Positions 1 through 10,784 of a stretch of 64,000 nucleotides of DNA are shown here, one piece after another. Each line of letters opens with the position of its first letter. Within the stretch, counting starts at the first letter, position 1. Origin of the DNA: Ascochyta rabiei (lineage: Eukaryota > Ascomycota > Dothideomycetes > Pleosporales > Didymellaceae); NCBI RefSeq assembly GCF_004011695.2, contig NC_082414.1, forward strand, positions 1,550,001-1,614,000. Reading direction: 5' to 3'. Position numbers and translations under genes: made by a program. The notes below the pieces were generated by a model. It was not told the DNA's origin and searched no databases. It was given only the letters and a program-made list of their open reading frames with translations.

Positions 1-984
1 GTGATGTATCGTTACGGAGACCGCGTACAGTCACATGGCAAGACGCCTTGCTCTGTGAAAATCTCAAGCACCTGAGCCTGGGAGGTCTCGATCTATCGGA
101 GGCTATCGAGAAGCTGCGTGCAATTCCAGCTGCAGAGCTTGTTCAAACCATTCCTCTTATCCAACACTGGAGCCCGACTTTGGATGATGGGTTCCTCGCC
201 GGTCTCCGAGAAGAGGACTTTTATATCGAGAATTCCTGGTGCAAACACGTTATGATGGGTGATATGGCCCATGATGTAAGTCACTCCGGTCGTGCCTGTA
301 CGGCGAAACCCACTGATAGATGCTTTGCAGGGTACAATTCTCCGTTCACAATATCTGGATGATCCGCAGGCCTACAAAAAGACGATGATTGCCTGTGAAG
401 ATCTCTTAGGAGCGAGCAAATCTCGCAAAATTCAAAACGCATATGACCTTGGTGCCGATGAACCGTATTCGGGCATGTTGAAGTTCGCCTCCGAGCTTCG
501 GTTCTATCTACCCGTGATAGCAGCAGCCAAGGGGCTCAGATTTTCCAAAAACGTTCAGGTGCAAGAGTATCATATGGATCAGGTCAGTTAATAAGTACCA
601 TGATTGAATCGCTGGTATGTTGTCTGAGCTTCTATTGATCATAATCGGCAGACCAACCCTTTCGAAGGCGCCTTCCATGGATTTGCATCACATGTCCTAG
701 ATCTGGGATACTTGCTTCGTAACTTCGATCCATGGCTTAATGAAGCTGGTCTCAATTTCGGCAAGAGAATGCTTGAAAAATGGGTAGGTTTCGCATATGC
801 AGAGGACCAAGGAAAGAGCAAAGCCCTTGCACTTGGGCCGAACCACGAGATAAACTACAGTAGCCCTGAAGAGTATGACCTGCGCCTTCGTCAAGGAAGG
901 GCCAAAATGCTTCTTGAGATTGGCCTAGCTAAGTCCGTTGCTTTGGGAGAGCGGCTCCAAGGTGTTCCAAACCCTAGTTTATGA
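1..984 (+). CDS. Type-B carboxylesterase, C-terminal part (5' end outside window)
   Basis: The reading frame is open from position 3, so the gene starts before the window. Exons are 1-275, 331-582 and 652-984; both introns have GT..CAG ends and preserve the frame. The product resembles the C-terminal third of fungal alpha/beta-hydrolase carboxylesterases: a WSPTLD stretch, a 'VMMGDMAHDG' segment, a 'RFYLP' stretch, and 'NPFEGAFHG' followed by a leucine-rich helix, the usual 'NP..G.FHG' surroundings of the catalytic histidine. The nucleophile serine and oxyanion loop lie upstream and cannot be checked. The family hydrolyses carboxylic esters; the substrate cannot be inferred. A lipase-like esterase of the same fold is the main alternative. 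Confidence 0.75.
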
Positions 985-1343
985 GCGCAGACGGTAGTTC
1001 CTCGCAAGCCTCTCTTTAATAGTACCTAGGTATTGCTCGTTCACAACAACGAAGTGACAGGAAGAACGGCTAGAGCGGCATGACAATAACGGTTATATCA
1101 ACGTTGATGTATCTGCATGACCCAAATCTTCAGATGCCTCCTCGACCTGTCCTGACTGGAAGGGGTTAGCGCATAAAGCCCCACAGAGAAGTGGTACCTC
1201 CACTCCATGTGGGTTCCCCACAAAGCAGGCTCATATGGCCCATGCGGTCTCTTTACGTCGTCCCACGGTGGATGCTGGGCTTAAGCAAAGGTTCTAATAA
1301 GAGAGATGGAGCTCATTCAGACCGGAAACAGCATAACCTACAG
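985..1343. other. Intergenic, esterase to CoA-transferase
   Basis: This stretch holds the esterase 3' flank and the CoA-transferase promoter/leader. The CoA-transferase frame stays open upstream to about 1191, so a longer N-terminus is possible. I see no other gene. Confidence 0.5.
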
Positions 1344-3060
1344 ATGTCTGTTCGCACTATCGAGATGGCCAACATATCCTGCAGAAGCCTTGGAGCGGTA
1401 CGCTCGATGAGGAAAAATCTAGTCCCCAAGAAATTCACAATGCCAGCCTCTCGTGGTCTTGCCACAGGCACAACGGCGACAAAACTACCTCTGGACGGCA
1501 TACGAGTGCTCGACTTGACCAGAGTCCTGGCTGGGGTAAGCCTGCCATAAACGCGAGGGGCGTTTTCGCCATGCGTGCAGCTGACTCATGTTAACGATTT
1601 GTAGCCGTACTGCACGCAGATTCTTGGTGATATGGGGTATGCTTCCAGTCCAATCTTTCCATTTTCGCGTTGATACTTCAACTGATAGAGACAGGGCCGA
1701 CATCTTGAAAGTGGAGCATCCGGTCAGGGGCGATGATACACGATCATGGGGCCCGCCATATGCACCGCGTCTCGACAACGCCGACTCGGCGATCGGTACA
1801 GGGGAGAGTGCTTATTACCTCTCCGTAGGAATTCACTGTTGAATTTCCACAACAATCTTCGTTAACAACCAGGCCAGGTCAATCGTAACAAGAAGTCACT
1901 AGCGCTATCTTTCAAGGATGAGAGAGGGGCAGAGATACTTCGCAATCTTTCGAAAAAGGTTGACGTCGTCATTGAGAACTACCTGCCTGGCTCACTTAAG
2001 AAGTACGGCTTGGACTATGAGACGCTGAGCAAGCTTAACCCTGAACTGATCTACGCGAGCATCACCGGTTATGGACAATTTGGTCCGTACAGCGATCGAG
2101 CTGGCTATGATGTCATGGTCGAAGCGTAAGGTCTCCTTGCCAGTGTTCTATCACCAAATCATCGAAAGCTAACTTGGACATTTCAGTGAGATGGGGCTGA
2201 TGCATATTACCGGCCCTCGTGACGGACCGCCAGTCAAAGTTGGCTGCGCCGTGACCGATCTTACGACCGGCATGTATGCGACTACTAGCATTCTTGCTTC
2301 ATTAATTGAGCGAAGCTCTTCAAACATGGGACAACATCTAGATATTTGTCTCAGTGACTGCCAGGTTGCAACGCTATCGAATATGGCCCAGTCTGTGTTG
2401 GTAACAAACCAAAGAGACTCAGGTCGTTGGGGTACCGCGCACCGTGAGTAGATCTCCCTTCTTTCAGCGCCGACGTATACATTGACTCTCTTCAGCATCG
2501 GTGGTTCCATATCGATCATTTAGGACATCCGACGGTGATGTGTTATTCGGTGGAGGCAATGACCGCCTATTTGCCATCTTGTGTAGAGGACTGGGCCGAC
2601 CCGAGTGGGCCATGGATGAACGCTTTTCTACAAACACCGCGCGAGTTCAGCACCGTGATATTCTAGAAAAGCAGATAGAAGACATCGTAATCACGAAGAC
2701 TACAGAAGATTGGCTCAAGATCTTCAATAACACCGGATTGCCGTACGCGAAAGTAAACGATCTCTGGGATACGATGCATCACGACCATGGTAAGACGAAT
2801 CCCACAATTGTCTCCTAGTTGTACTCCTATCACTAACTCATGAACCAGTGAGAGCCAGGAACATGATTGTAGAGATAGATCACCCTTCCTGTGGTCGAAT
2901 GGAGCTCATCAACTCACCGGTCAAATACTCACGTTCGCAGCCAAACATTCGATCAGCACCGCCCCTGCTAGGACAGCACACTGACGAAATTCTAAGAAAA
3001 GAGCTAGATCTAGACGATACCACCATCGCCCTATTGAGAAAGGAAGAGGTTATAAGATAG
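1344..3060 (+). CDS. Family III CoA-transferase (CaiB/BaiF, SUGCT-like)
   Basis: Seven exons (1344-1535, 1605-1636, 1695-1824, 1878-2125, 2187-2443, 2496-2789, 2849-3060) give 454 residues, normal for the family. After a basic, hydroxylated N-terminus that looks like a mitochondrial targeting peptide come the classic blocks: 'GIRVLDLTRVLAG', 'GDMGADILKVEHP', 'VNRNKKSLAL', 'ENYLPGSL', 'GYGQFGPY' and 'AGYDVM', whose Asp (about residue 196) matches the catalytic Asp that carries the acyl/CoA intermediate. The C-terminal part has 'GGGNDRLFAILC' and the 'HP..G' region near 'EIDHPSCG'. Family members move CoA between carboxylic acids; mammalian SUGCT uses succinyl-CoA and glutarate, so a mitochondrial dicarboxylate role is inferred. 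I chose the ATG at 1344 because it begins the presequence-like segment. Confidence 0.88.
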
Positions 3061-3512
3061 ATGTTCCAAGGGTACATTGCGACGGGAGCTGGATCTGTAT
3101 ATATACCCACTGGCCAGCCCTCAGGAGCATCTGGAAGCTAGCTTTTCACAACCCGCCTGCCTATAACCCCCACAGACCGCAAGACTAACCCTATCTAATT
3201 CTTTCGATTGACTTACTCAATAGATACATACCTTAGTTTTGGCAAATGGAGTCCAGACAGGCGGTACCTCACCTCCTCTTTCGTAGGTGAGTTGACAGTC
3301 GTGTGTAACTACGTTACGCTTTTTACTAACACTATCGCCAGCTGCTAGCTTTGCAAGAGCAGATCCGTATAGGTATGCCTACATGCAAGAGATCCACATT
3401 ATCACGTGCGCTGGCAAAGACCGGTACCTGAAAATCGAAGCATCATGTACAATAATCAAGCTACCGGCAAATTTTTAAGCTGGATATATTTATACATTGT
3501 CCCCAATTTGTC
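3061..3512. other. Intergenic, 3' flank of CoA-transferase
   Basis: No coding sequence, tRNA or repeat is recognisable here. It ends at the 5S rRNA-like gene. Confidence 0.5.
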
Positions 3513-3632
3513 ACATACGACCATAGGACGTTGAAAACAAGGCTTCCCGTTCGCTCAGCCCTATTTAAGCAACGTACCGGCGGATTAGTAGTTAGGTGGG
3601 TGACCACTAGCGAATACCCGCTGTTGTATGTT
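3513..3632 (+). ncRNA. 5S rRNA gene or pseudogene (dispersed type)
   Basis: A stretch of about 120 nt starts 'acatacgacc', continues with 'gcttcccg', 'gctcagcc', 'gattagtagtt', 'gggtgaccac' and 'agcgaat', and ends 'gttgtatg' followed directly by seven Ts, a Pol III terminator. The order and spacing match 5S rRNA of filamentous ascomycetes, where 5S genes are dispersed singly. The terminal helix (acatacga with ttgtatgt) is intact. Several positions differ from the form I recall for the family by C-to-T or G-to-A (for example 'agttaggtggg', 'ccactagc' and 'gaataccc'), so this may be a decayed, possibly RIP-mutated copy. It is entered as ncRNA because function is uncertain. Confidence 0.75.
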
Positions 3633-4810
3633 TTTTTGGTCACTCTATTATGTCTGCCTACATTTGCACATGCTTCACCCCTCCACATTAAAGTCCCGAC
3701 TCCCGTTGGGTTTGATATCAATAGTCTGACATGCAGACGCCATTGACTCGTGCTCATACTCAGTCTATCAAGAAATGCACACATCGTTAGACACATCTAC
3801 TGCGTTAATAAGGAAGGCCGTAAGAATCAGTATCTTCTATGCGCTTGTAGGTGATTAAACGACGTTATACCAGTTGTGATAGGTTTTGGTATACTGCTGT
3901 GTACCTTAGTTGCATGTACAGCGTGTTTGTACATGCCGTTGAGGCATTGATTGATGGCTGGCCATCAGCATTGAAGACAACCGCACTGAAATAATAGGTA
4001 GATGTTCAGTCTTTAATAAGGACGTGTCTCCTTGTTCGATGTGTGTGTTCGTGAATGGAAAGCATTTATAAGGTTGACGGTGTTGGGAACTAACGGGGCG
4101 TTATAGAGAAATTTGCAAATGTCTTTCAATTAAAGCTTTCAATGTAAACAAACAGTAACTATGTCTGCTGCACAACCAGCTGGTCAATTTAAAAGAATCC
4201 ATCATAGACTACACTCCGGACTATACGATACTTGTGTGCCAACTTCTGAGTAATGTACTAGAATTAGCGCGCATTACTGCTACAATTAACGCTATAACTA
4301 TGCCAACACGTGTAGCAACAGATCATTAAGTGTAGATCATCCTCAGTGACACTAAGCAGAAATTCACCCATTAAATGATTCATCAAGTACGTCTTACATG
4401 CCTTCTTAGCAAATATTATTACTCAAAATACTACTACCGGTAACAAACCCATATTGTCTTCGATGTTCGCTATCAGCGTAGACTCGCCATGCCAACGCAA
4501 GTTAGGCAACACAAGTCCCTTCTGATATACGATACGAGAAATATATAAGGCAACCTTTCACGCAGCGACCGGCGAAGGTTACTATTATGCCCCTGCAAGA
4601 AGAAGCCAATGAGGATCTGACCAGCATGATCATTCTTAGCTTGTAGCTTTGTCATAGCCAATCAGAGTATGACCGGTCGACACTGGATATCGAGATCCCA
4701 ACCAGCAAGAAGTCAAATGTTCAAGTCGAGGTTGTACATAAGCCTTCCATGTCTCCAGTATCTACATGAACGGCAGGTCACAACAACAAGAACACCCCAC
4801 AGACTTCATC
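3633..4810. other. AT-rich intergenic stretch
   Basis: About 1.2 kb, visibly AT-rich in parts, without a recognisable gene. It includes the presumed upstream region of the small gene at 4811. Confidence 0.5.
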
Positions 4811-5136
4811 ATGTCTTTGAAAGATTGTCACAGGTTTGTCTACCACGTATCTGTACTATGTTTTAACTCACTCTTTGCTAACGAAGTCTAAGCACTACAA
4901 CCAGCACCGGCTCAGCAACAAATCTGGCGTCTCTTTCAAGCGGCGTCACTGATAACACCCAAGCTGGCACCAACGCTCCCTGTGTTGATACCCTCACCGG
5001 TCTTCGAGACTACAGTAGCATGTCGCGCTGGATCAACACGCCAAGTCATGCTGGTACATTTGCCGAACGGTTTTACGATCCGTTCTATCAGCAGAAGGAG
5101 GCTTATGGTGACAGCGGCAACGGTTGTTATAAGTGA
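4811..5136 (+). CDS. Possible small protein (84 aa), unrecognised
   Basis: Exon 1 is 4811-4833 and exon 2 is 4905-5136. The 71-nt intron has a 'gtttgt' donor, a 'gctaac' branch site and a 'ccag' acceptor. The spliced frame gives 84 residues: a Ser/Thr/Asn/Ala-rich first half and an aromatic second half ('RDYSSMSRW', 'AERFYDPFYQQ') ending 'NGCYK'. It has two cysteines in the second half and no signal peptide. I do not recognise the family. The intron signals and amino-acid make-up of exon 2 favour a real gene, but the short first exon is a guess and there could be other 5' exons. Confidence 0.35.
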
Positions 5137-5179
5137 AGGGGTATAGAGCTATGTGGTTGGTCGTTGAAATTGGGTTATG

Positions 5180-5661
5180 CTCCCTTCTATATGCTCCCTT
5201 CTGTGTCATATAAGATAGTAGATGGGTGGCGAGCACTTGTTCCAGCGCTTCAATCTTACAAAACACAAGATCATAGTCCCAGCCAGCTCATTCATCGTTA
5301 CCCATGTGGAAAAGCTCTCCGAACCACACAAGTGGCTTATCAAATACACAACTTTTAGCTTCTGCCCGTAGATCATCGAACTCCTCTTCTGTCGAATGGT
5401 CAGCACAAGTAGGAAATCTTGCAAACATTATCATTTACTTCTCTGAAGTGGAAGCTCTTTCGTCTTGAAAACATAAGTCAGAGCCTGACTGTCCAAGCCA
5501 GTACGCTGGATATTCCCGCTTTTGGGTTCCCAATTAAGAGAGAACGGTGTCATGCCTCGCAATGCGACACGAAAGTGCTTGATAAGATTCTGAGCCGAGT
5601 GCTCCCACTCCTGCAACATCTGCTTTGATATGAACTTCACATTGGTAATACTATCAGTTGT
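5180..5661 (-). pseudogene. Unrecognised minus-strand coding remnant
   Basis: Two protein-like stretches lie on the minus strand in different frames. One, from 5661 down to about 5470, contains 'FISKQMLQEWEH', 'HFRVALRGMTPFSLNW' and 'SGNIQRTGLD', preceded by a possible 'acag' acceptor. The other, about 5424-5290, contains 'FPTCADHSTEEEFDDLRAEA' and 'PLVWFGELFHMG'. A splice from a 'gtcagg' donor to an AAG acceptor could join them. No start codon or full-length frame is found, and the upstream side is AT-rich, so this looks like a decayed or truncated gene. I cannot name the family. Confidence 0.3.
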
Positions 5662-5689
5662 CTGTACGCAACATTAGTGACCATAGATC

Positions 5690-6187
5690 ATATTTTATAA
5701 TCAGAGCACTTACTGCGCCATTCTCTACGCCAAGGTGCCTGTTTTATAGTCTATCGCTATACGAAGTTATGTGCAATTTTACTGACTTCTTCTGTTTTTG
5801 TTACACATACTCCACCGTGGTCAACAAGACAAAGACGGTAAGGTATACCTCGTACCAGTTCTTCTGTTTTGTGTTGACTTTGAAGATTTTGTCTACTACC
5901 TAGTTAAATAAACGTTTCTAAATTTTAATTTCCTGTTCTGTAGCACCTAACAGATCTACTTTGTTAATTAGTTTTAGTAATAATAGGATAGAAGCCTATA
6001 GTGCTTCTATAGCTAACTATATAGCATATAGCGTAGCAGCATCTAGGATTCTAGGGTAGTAATACCTACTATTGTTATGTTAGATTCTCCCTTAGTGTAA
6101 GGGTCTAAGGCTATTATTATAGGCTTAGGTAATATCCTAAGCACGTTGTTGCGCTGTTACGCTTCTAGCTCTTAACTAGGGTTATTG
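5690..6187. other. AT-rich, RIP-like stretch
   Basis: The sequence is dominated by TA-rich words such as 'ctatag', 'tagcta' and 'taataata', with few GC-rich words, and no gene is visible. Base make-up resembles the RIP-mutated transposon at the right end of the window. It directly flanks the inverted-repeat element and is probably an old, unrecognisable repeat. Confidence 0.4.
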
Positions 6188-6894
6188 TGTCACGAGTATT
6201 CTCCCCACGCCGGGAGATACCTCGGCCAGGTCCCGGGCCAAGCCCGGAGACCCACCGGCCACACGCGTATATAATATTCACGTGCCTTGAAACTCGTCCA
6301 TCAAGGATTCGTCTCATCTCTCAAAATACCACCTATTATTCGTCCCATTTCACTCTGCTCAATTGCCTGCCTACAGCGACCTCACATATTGTTGTAAAGA
6401 GTGTACAAGGCGATCACGAGGGAGGATAGGGTTGAAGAGGATAGCAGGTGTATTGACACCTTTATATAGTCCGGGCTGACTAGCCCCATGGTAGCTCGCC
6501 AAGACTGGCAGAGGTACCTCCGGGCCCAGCGCCTGACAATTGTAAGGGGGTAGCTTGTCTATATCACTTGTAGGTAAACAGAGATTACGTCGTCCTCTAG
6601 CCATTATTAATATCTATTTTCTGTAACTTCTCTGCTGCTAATAGCTGTTTCTTGATTTATTCTAAGAGGAGTATAAAGGATTGAAATTGATAGGGCACTG
6701 TAGGCAGGCGGCAGGCCATTTAGCAGAGTAAGATAGGATAGATAATAGGGGTTAATTAATAAGATAAGACAAATCCTTAATGGATAAGTCTTAAGGCCCT
6801 GGAATATTATATACGTGGTGTCCCTGTAGGTCCCCAGGCTTGGTCCAGGGTCCATCTGAGGTATCCCCAGACCAAGGGCAGGACACTCGTGACA
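6188..6894. mobile_element. 707-bp element with long imperfect inverted termini
   Basis: The element opens with 'tgtcacgagt' and closes with its exact complement 'actcgtgaca'. Behind these, about 200 bp of the left arm (6188 to about 6395) aligns with the reverse complement of the right arm (about 6685-6894), sharing 'gatacctc', 'cgtatataatatt' and 'ctctgct'. The right arm carries mostly T where the left has C, consistent with RIP-type decay. The middle, about 6400-6680, is not obviously repeated. No long intact gene is inside. The TG...CA ends also fit a palindromic LTR or two LTRs in inverted orientation. I see no clear target-site duplication (tattg left, tgttc right). Confidence 0.6.
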
Positions 6895-7356
6895 TGTTCT
6901 TACTAATAAAACGCGTGCATCAGGCGAGCCCGTGCATCACGCGCACGGACATGGTAAGCTTCCGCTGAAGTCGGGGCAAACCAATCAACCGAGGGTATGC
7001 AATTGCCGGTCTTGGCATCAATTCAGTTTGACTTGACCAATGTGAGAAGCTGCTTTGCAATTCGTCGCCTGCAGTAATTCGGTCCGTGACAAACATCTAC
7101 ATGTACCGGAAGAGATTCGGATATGCGGAAGCTGGAGCTTCCAGTCACGCCGCCGGAGTGAGAGTCATCCGGGGGCTTGCAACTGGCTGATTATTGTGGT
7201 GTGATCATGTTCAATCTTTTTCTCACCGTATCTTGCGGATGTAAAGCTAGTTGTGGAGGAAGTACTTAAGCAGCTGAGGTGGGTAGGGAAGAAATAATAT
7301 CTGTACACTACTTCCTTTGCTTGATAACCTTGACGACGCAGATTATAAACGCAGAC
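6895..7356. other. Intergenic, promoter side of oxygenase gene
   Basis: This stretch contains a GC-rich partly repeated motif near 6912-6950 ('gcgtgcatcaggcg' and 'ccgtgcatcacgcgcacgg'). No gene is seen, so it presumably includes the promoter of the oxygenase. Confidence 0.4.
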
Positions 7357-9472
7357 ATGGTAAAGGCACATAAGCATTTCGACGATTTTGGGGGTGTCTC
7401 GAAGCCTTTCCGAGCTGAGGTTGAGCTCGAGGAAATGGAAATTGAAGGAACGATACCCAAGGAGCTTGATGGGACATATTATCGAGTGAGTCGCAGCCTG
7501 TATCATACGACAGCGACATGTGTCCAAAGTATGATCGGATGTAGACCGGAATCGTCGCTAAAAGCAACAGGTTATGCAGGACCCGTATTATGACCGCGAC
7601 AGCTACCTTGGTGGTGCAAAGACTATACCATTCGATGGAGACGGGAGCATCAGTGCCTTCCGAATCAAGGATGGAAAGGTTTCTTACAAGCAAAAATACG
7701 TTTTGACAGAACGTCTTGTTGCCGAGCGAAAGGCTGGAAAGGCACTATTCGGCATGCTACAAAGTCCCTTTTCCCACCATCCCTGTGTACGCAGTGTCAT
7801 CGACAACCTAGCCAATACTAATGTCATCGTCCATGCGGGAAAGCTTTTGGCCTTGGCAGAACAAGGTCCGGCGTACGAGCTCGAACCAAGTATGTTCGTC
7901 TGGATTCTACGAAAAAATTTATGAATCTAATGGTTGTCAAGACAGTTTGAGAACAATCGGCCATGAGCCGTTCCCGGGAGAAATCAGCCCGAATCTTCCC
8001 TTCACTGCGCATCCCCATGTACGTTGGTATGACATACACTATAACTCTGGCTGATTTTGGAACAGGTCGATCCCGCGACTGGTGAGCTTTTAGCCTTCGG
8101 CTATAACCTGCACGGTCTACTGAGCCCTGATGTGAGTGTTACGCATCACCAGAACATACCACAATGATAGCTGGTCCACAATAGTTATCTGTCTACTCAA
8201 TCGACAAGAATGGCAAGAAGAATTGGCAGCGAGACTTTAAATTTGACGGGATCGTGGGAATGGTTCATGACTGTGCTATTGTAAGAATCCTGGTGCTGCT
8301 TAAAGGAGATGGTGATACTAAGTCATACAGACACAAAACTACGTCGTTCTCATGATGATGCCTTTCAACGTAGACTTCACAGACATTGAGAAAGAGGGCA
8401 ACCACCAGTGGTAAAACAAACCCACTCAATTTTAGGATTTGAATGGAACTAAATCACGCTGAAGGTACTACGACGAAAAGATGCCAACCTGGTTTGCTGT
8501 CGTACCCCGGGATGAATCGAAGAGTGTTAGGTGGTTCAAGCACAAAAATTGCATGCCGGTTCACTCTGGTGCTTCTTGGGAAGAGGATGGGAAAATGTGA
8601 GGATCCATCCCTTACTATAGCGAGCTACACTAACGCCGAGTAGTTACTTCGACGCGACGGTGGCCTCGCACAATGCCTTTCATTTCTTGCGTAAGTCATA
8701 AACATATTCGGAATTGTGGTCACCTGCTGAGTTGAACAGCCTGCAAGAGTGGCGACAAGCGCATTCCGAATTTAGACCCAGCCGATATTACCGTCAACTA
8801 CGTCAAGTTCTGCATAGACCCCGAAAGCGATTCTGATGAGATGCCTTTGGGAGGTACGTTGAGGGATTCTAACGAGGTCGATTGTACATTGCTAATTTTC
8901 AATTCTAGAGGTTCTGCTAGAAGTCCCATGCGAGTTCCCTCGAATCGACGAGAGATTCCTGACTGAAAAAAGTACTGCACAAGAAGCATTCTTATAGAGC
9001 ATTAGCTAACGGTTTACACGAAGCTCGATACACGTTCCTGGATTGCTTCAGACCAGATGTCGCAGCGGAGAAGAACCTGTACAACGGTCTCAACACTCTT
9101 GCCCGCTATGACTACAGCACTGGTAAAACAGACTTTTGCATCCCTAGTGAGAACTGCCTTGTGCAAGAACCTGCGTTTAGTCCACGCACGCCTGACGCTC
9201 CAGAGGGCGATGGATTCCTCATCACCATGATCGACAACATCGAAACAGGCAGGAACGAAATCATCATCCTAGATACCCGGAAGTTCGAAGAAATCGTTGC
9301 TAGGATCATCCTGCCGTTTCGGTTGCGCAGCGCGGTACATGGGAACTGGGTTGATGCTGAACGCATAGATGGAAAAGAGCCCTTTGTGGAGCCTTTGCCC
9401 TCCCTCTACACTTTCCCACCACCTGAAAAGCTCAGATCTACTGCTTTCAATCTTCTCACTGCTGCTAGTTAG
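7357..9472 (+). CDS. Carotenoid/lignostilbene cleavage oxygenase family protein
   Basis: Eleven exons (7357-7485, 7571-7889, 7942-8018, 8066-8131, 8185-8280, 8331-8410, 8465-8596, 8644-8690, 8740-8853, 8909-8971, 9024-9472) give 523 residues, the usual family size. The fold is a seven-bladed propeller with a non-haem iron held by four histidines. Candidates in order are His173 ('TAHPHVDP'), His225 ('GMVHDCAI'), His289 ('PVHSGASWEE') and His480 ('AVHGNW'). The early block 'FDGDGSISAF' and the 'ALFG..QSPF' and 'NTNVI.H.GKLLAL' blocks resemble fungal CAO-1/stilbene dioxygenases more than retinal-forming CarX, so cleavage of a phenolic stilbene is inferred, not shown. Three of the ten introns end in AAG, because YAG alternatives break the frame or leave a 34-nt intron. 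No membrane segment is seen. Confidence 0.88.
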
Positions 9473-9990
9473 TTCTACTGTATATAAGATACCTATATCT
9501 TCCTGTAAATTAGCAAGACAACTGCCTATGCATTGGAATTGACGTATTGAGCCGTCCAGACAGTGATCTTTTCTTAGAATCATTATCACTATAAATAACA
9601 CGAGAAATTTCAACGAGCTGTCATGTTCTAGTTATCAAGCGGGTGACTGAAGCCCCTAGATACGGCCAATGCACAGGTACGCAGAGACTCTTCTATTCAT
9701 ATAGATCTTGTACGAAAAGGTACTCAAAAAATTTCTACCCATAGATGATTCGCATGGTGCCTTTATACTACTTGTCTCGGAGAGGACTGGGTTGTCGTGA
9801 AACAAGGTACGAGAAAGTAGCGGGCTTGAGTCGGAGGTGAGTCGGTAAAAACTGACTCCCAAGGTCGGTTCGTTACATTCACGCTTGCTCTAGCAATAAT
9901 AATATCATTACTTATGTTTAACAAAGAATAATTTTAGGTAAGAAGTTTTAGTTTAACGTAATCCATCATCGAGTTGATCACACTATCGAG
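9473..9990. other. Intergenic before transposase remnant
   Basis: No gene is visible. Near 9969-9999 the phrase 'tcgagttgatcaca/c' occurs twice in direct repeat just before the transposase ATG and may belong to the transposon's terminal region. Confidence 0.4.
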
Positions 9991-9999
9991 TTGATCACC

Positions 10000-10690
10000 A
10001 TGCCAAGACCACACCTCTTCCCACCAATCATCACCATGCCACAACAACCTGAATTCGAATCGCTTCCTCGTGAGGACAGGATAATCCTTGCTATCCAAGC
10101 TATGAAATCTGAAGCGTCACTAAGTCAGCGACGCGCTGCTGCTATCTACAACATTCATCAAAGCACAATCAGCTACCGACGCGCTGGTCGAACTCCACGA
10201 CACAATACCCACCCTAACCAGTCAAAGCTATCTAAGCTAGAAGAGGAGACGATTGTAAAATACATAAGGAAGCTCGACGCACGTGGATTTGCCCCTATGT
10301 TTACCTACGTACGCAGTATGGCCAATCAGCTACTAGCAACACGTGGTGGTGGCGAGGTTGAAGTCAACTGGGTATACCGTCTGATTAACCGGAGATCTGA
10401 TATCAAATCTCAGGTGACTGGACTACGGGATCACCAGAGGGTCCTGTGCAGTAATCTGGCTATTATTAGCCCCTGGTTCAACCTTGTACACAACGTCAAA
10501 GCCAAGTATAGCTTCCTGGACCAAGATACCTACAAATTTGACGAGACTGGCTTCCAAATGGGTATTGGTAGTCTGTTAAGGTGGTAACTGCATCTGAGAG
10601 ACGTGTTAAGCCACTTGGAATCCAACCTGGTGATCGTGAGTGGGTGACGTTGATTGCCGCAATCAACGCTATGGGGGATGGGTGCCGCGG
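10000..10690 (+). mobile_element. Truncated, frameshifted pogo/Fot1-type transposase
   Basis: The frame from the ATG at 10000 encodes an N-terminal helix-turn-helix ('ASLSQRRAAAIYNIHQSTIS'), a CENP-B-like linker ('KYIRKLDARGFAP', 'VNWVYRLINRR') and the start of the DDE catalytic core ('DQDTYKFDETGFQMGIG'), typical of pogo-group Tc1/mariner elements. The frame stops at 10585. The family sequence resumes one frame over ('VVTASERR', 'PGDREWVTLI', 'INAMGDG') and ends near 10690, so the downstream catalytic acidic residues and the 3' half are absent. It is a dead fragment. It resembles, but is not identical to, the RIP-mutated copy at 62.8-64 kb. Its broken end is about 100 bp from the thioesterase start codon. 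Confidence 0.85.
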
Positions 10691-10784
10691 TGCTTTGTAC
10701 CGCCAAGCCGCTAGCGATGTGCATTCAAAGCTCCATGCCCAAGCATTCTCATCATCACATTTCTAACGTAGCGCATTGTACATA

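Noticed and set aside
8972..9005. 34-nt alternative intron in the oxygenase gene
   Set aside because: Its CATTAG acceptor keeps the frame, but the intron would be shorter than fungal introns normally are; the longer AAG-ended intron was preferred.
1..9472. Esterase, CoA-transferase and oxygenase as a metabolic gene cluster
   Set aside because: The genes are separated by about 4 kb of repeat-rich DNA, with no backbone synthase, transporter or regulator nearby.
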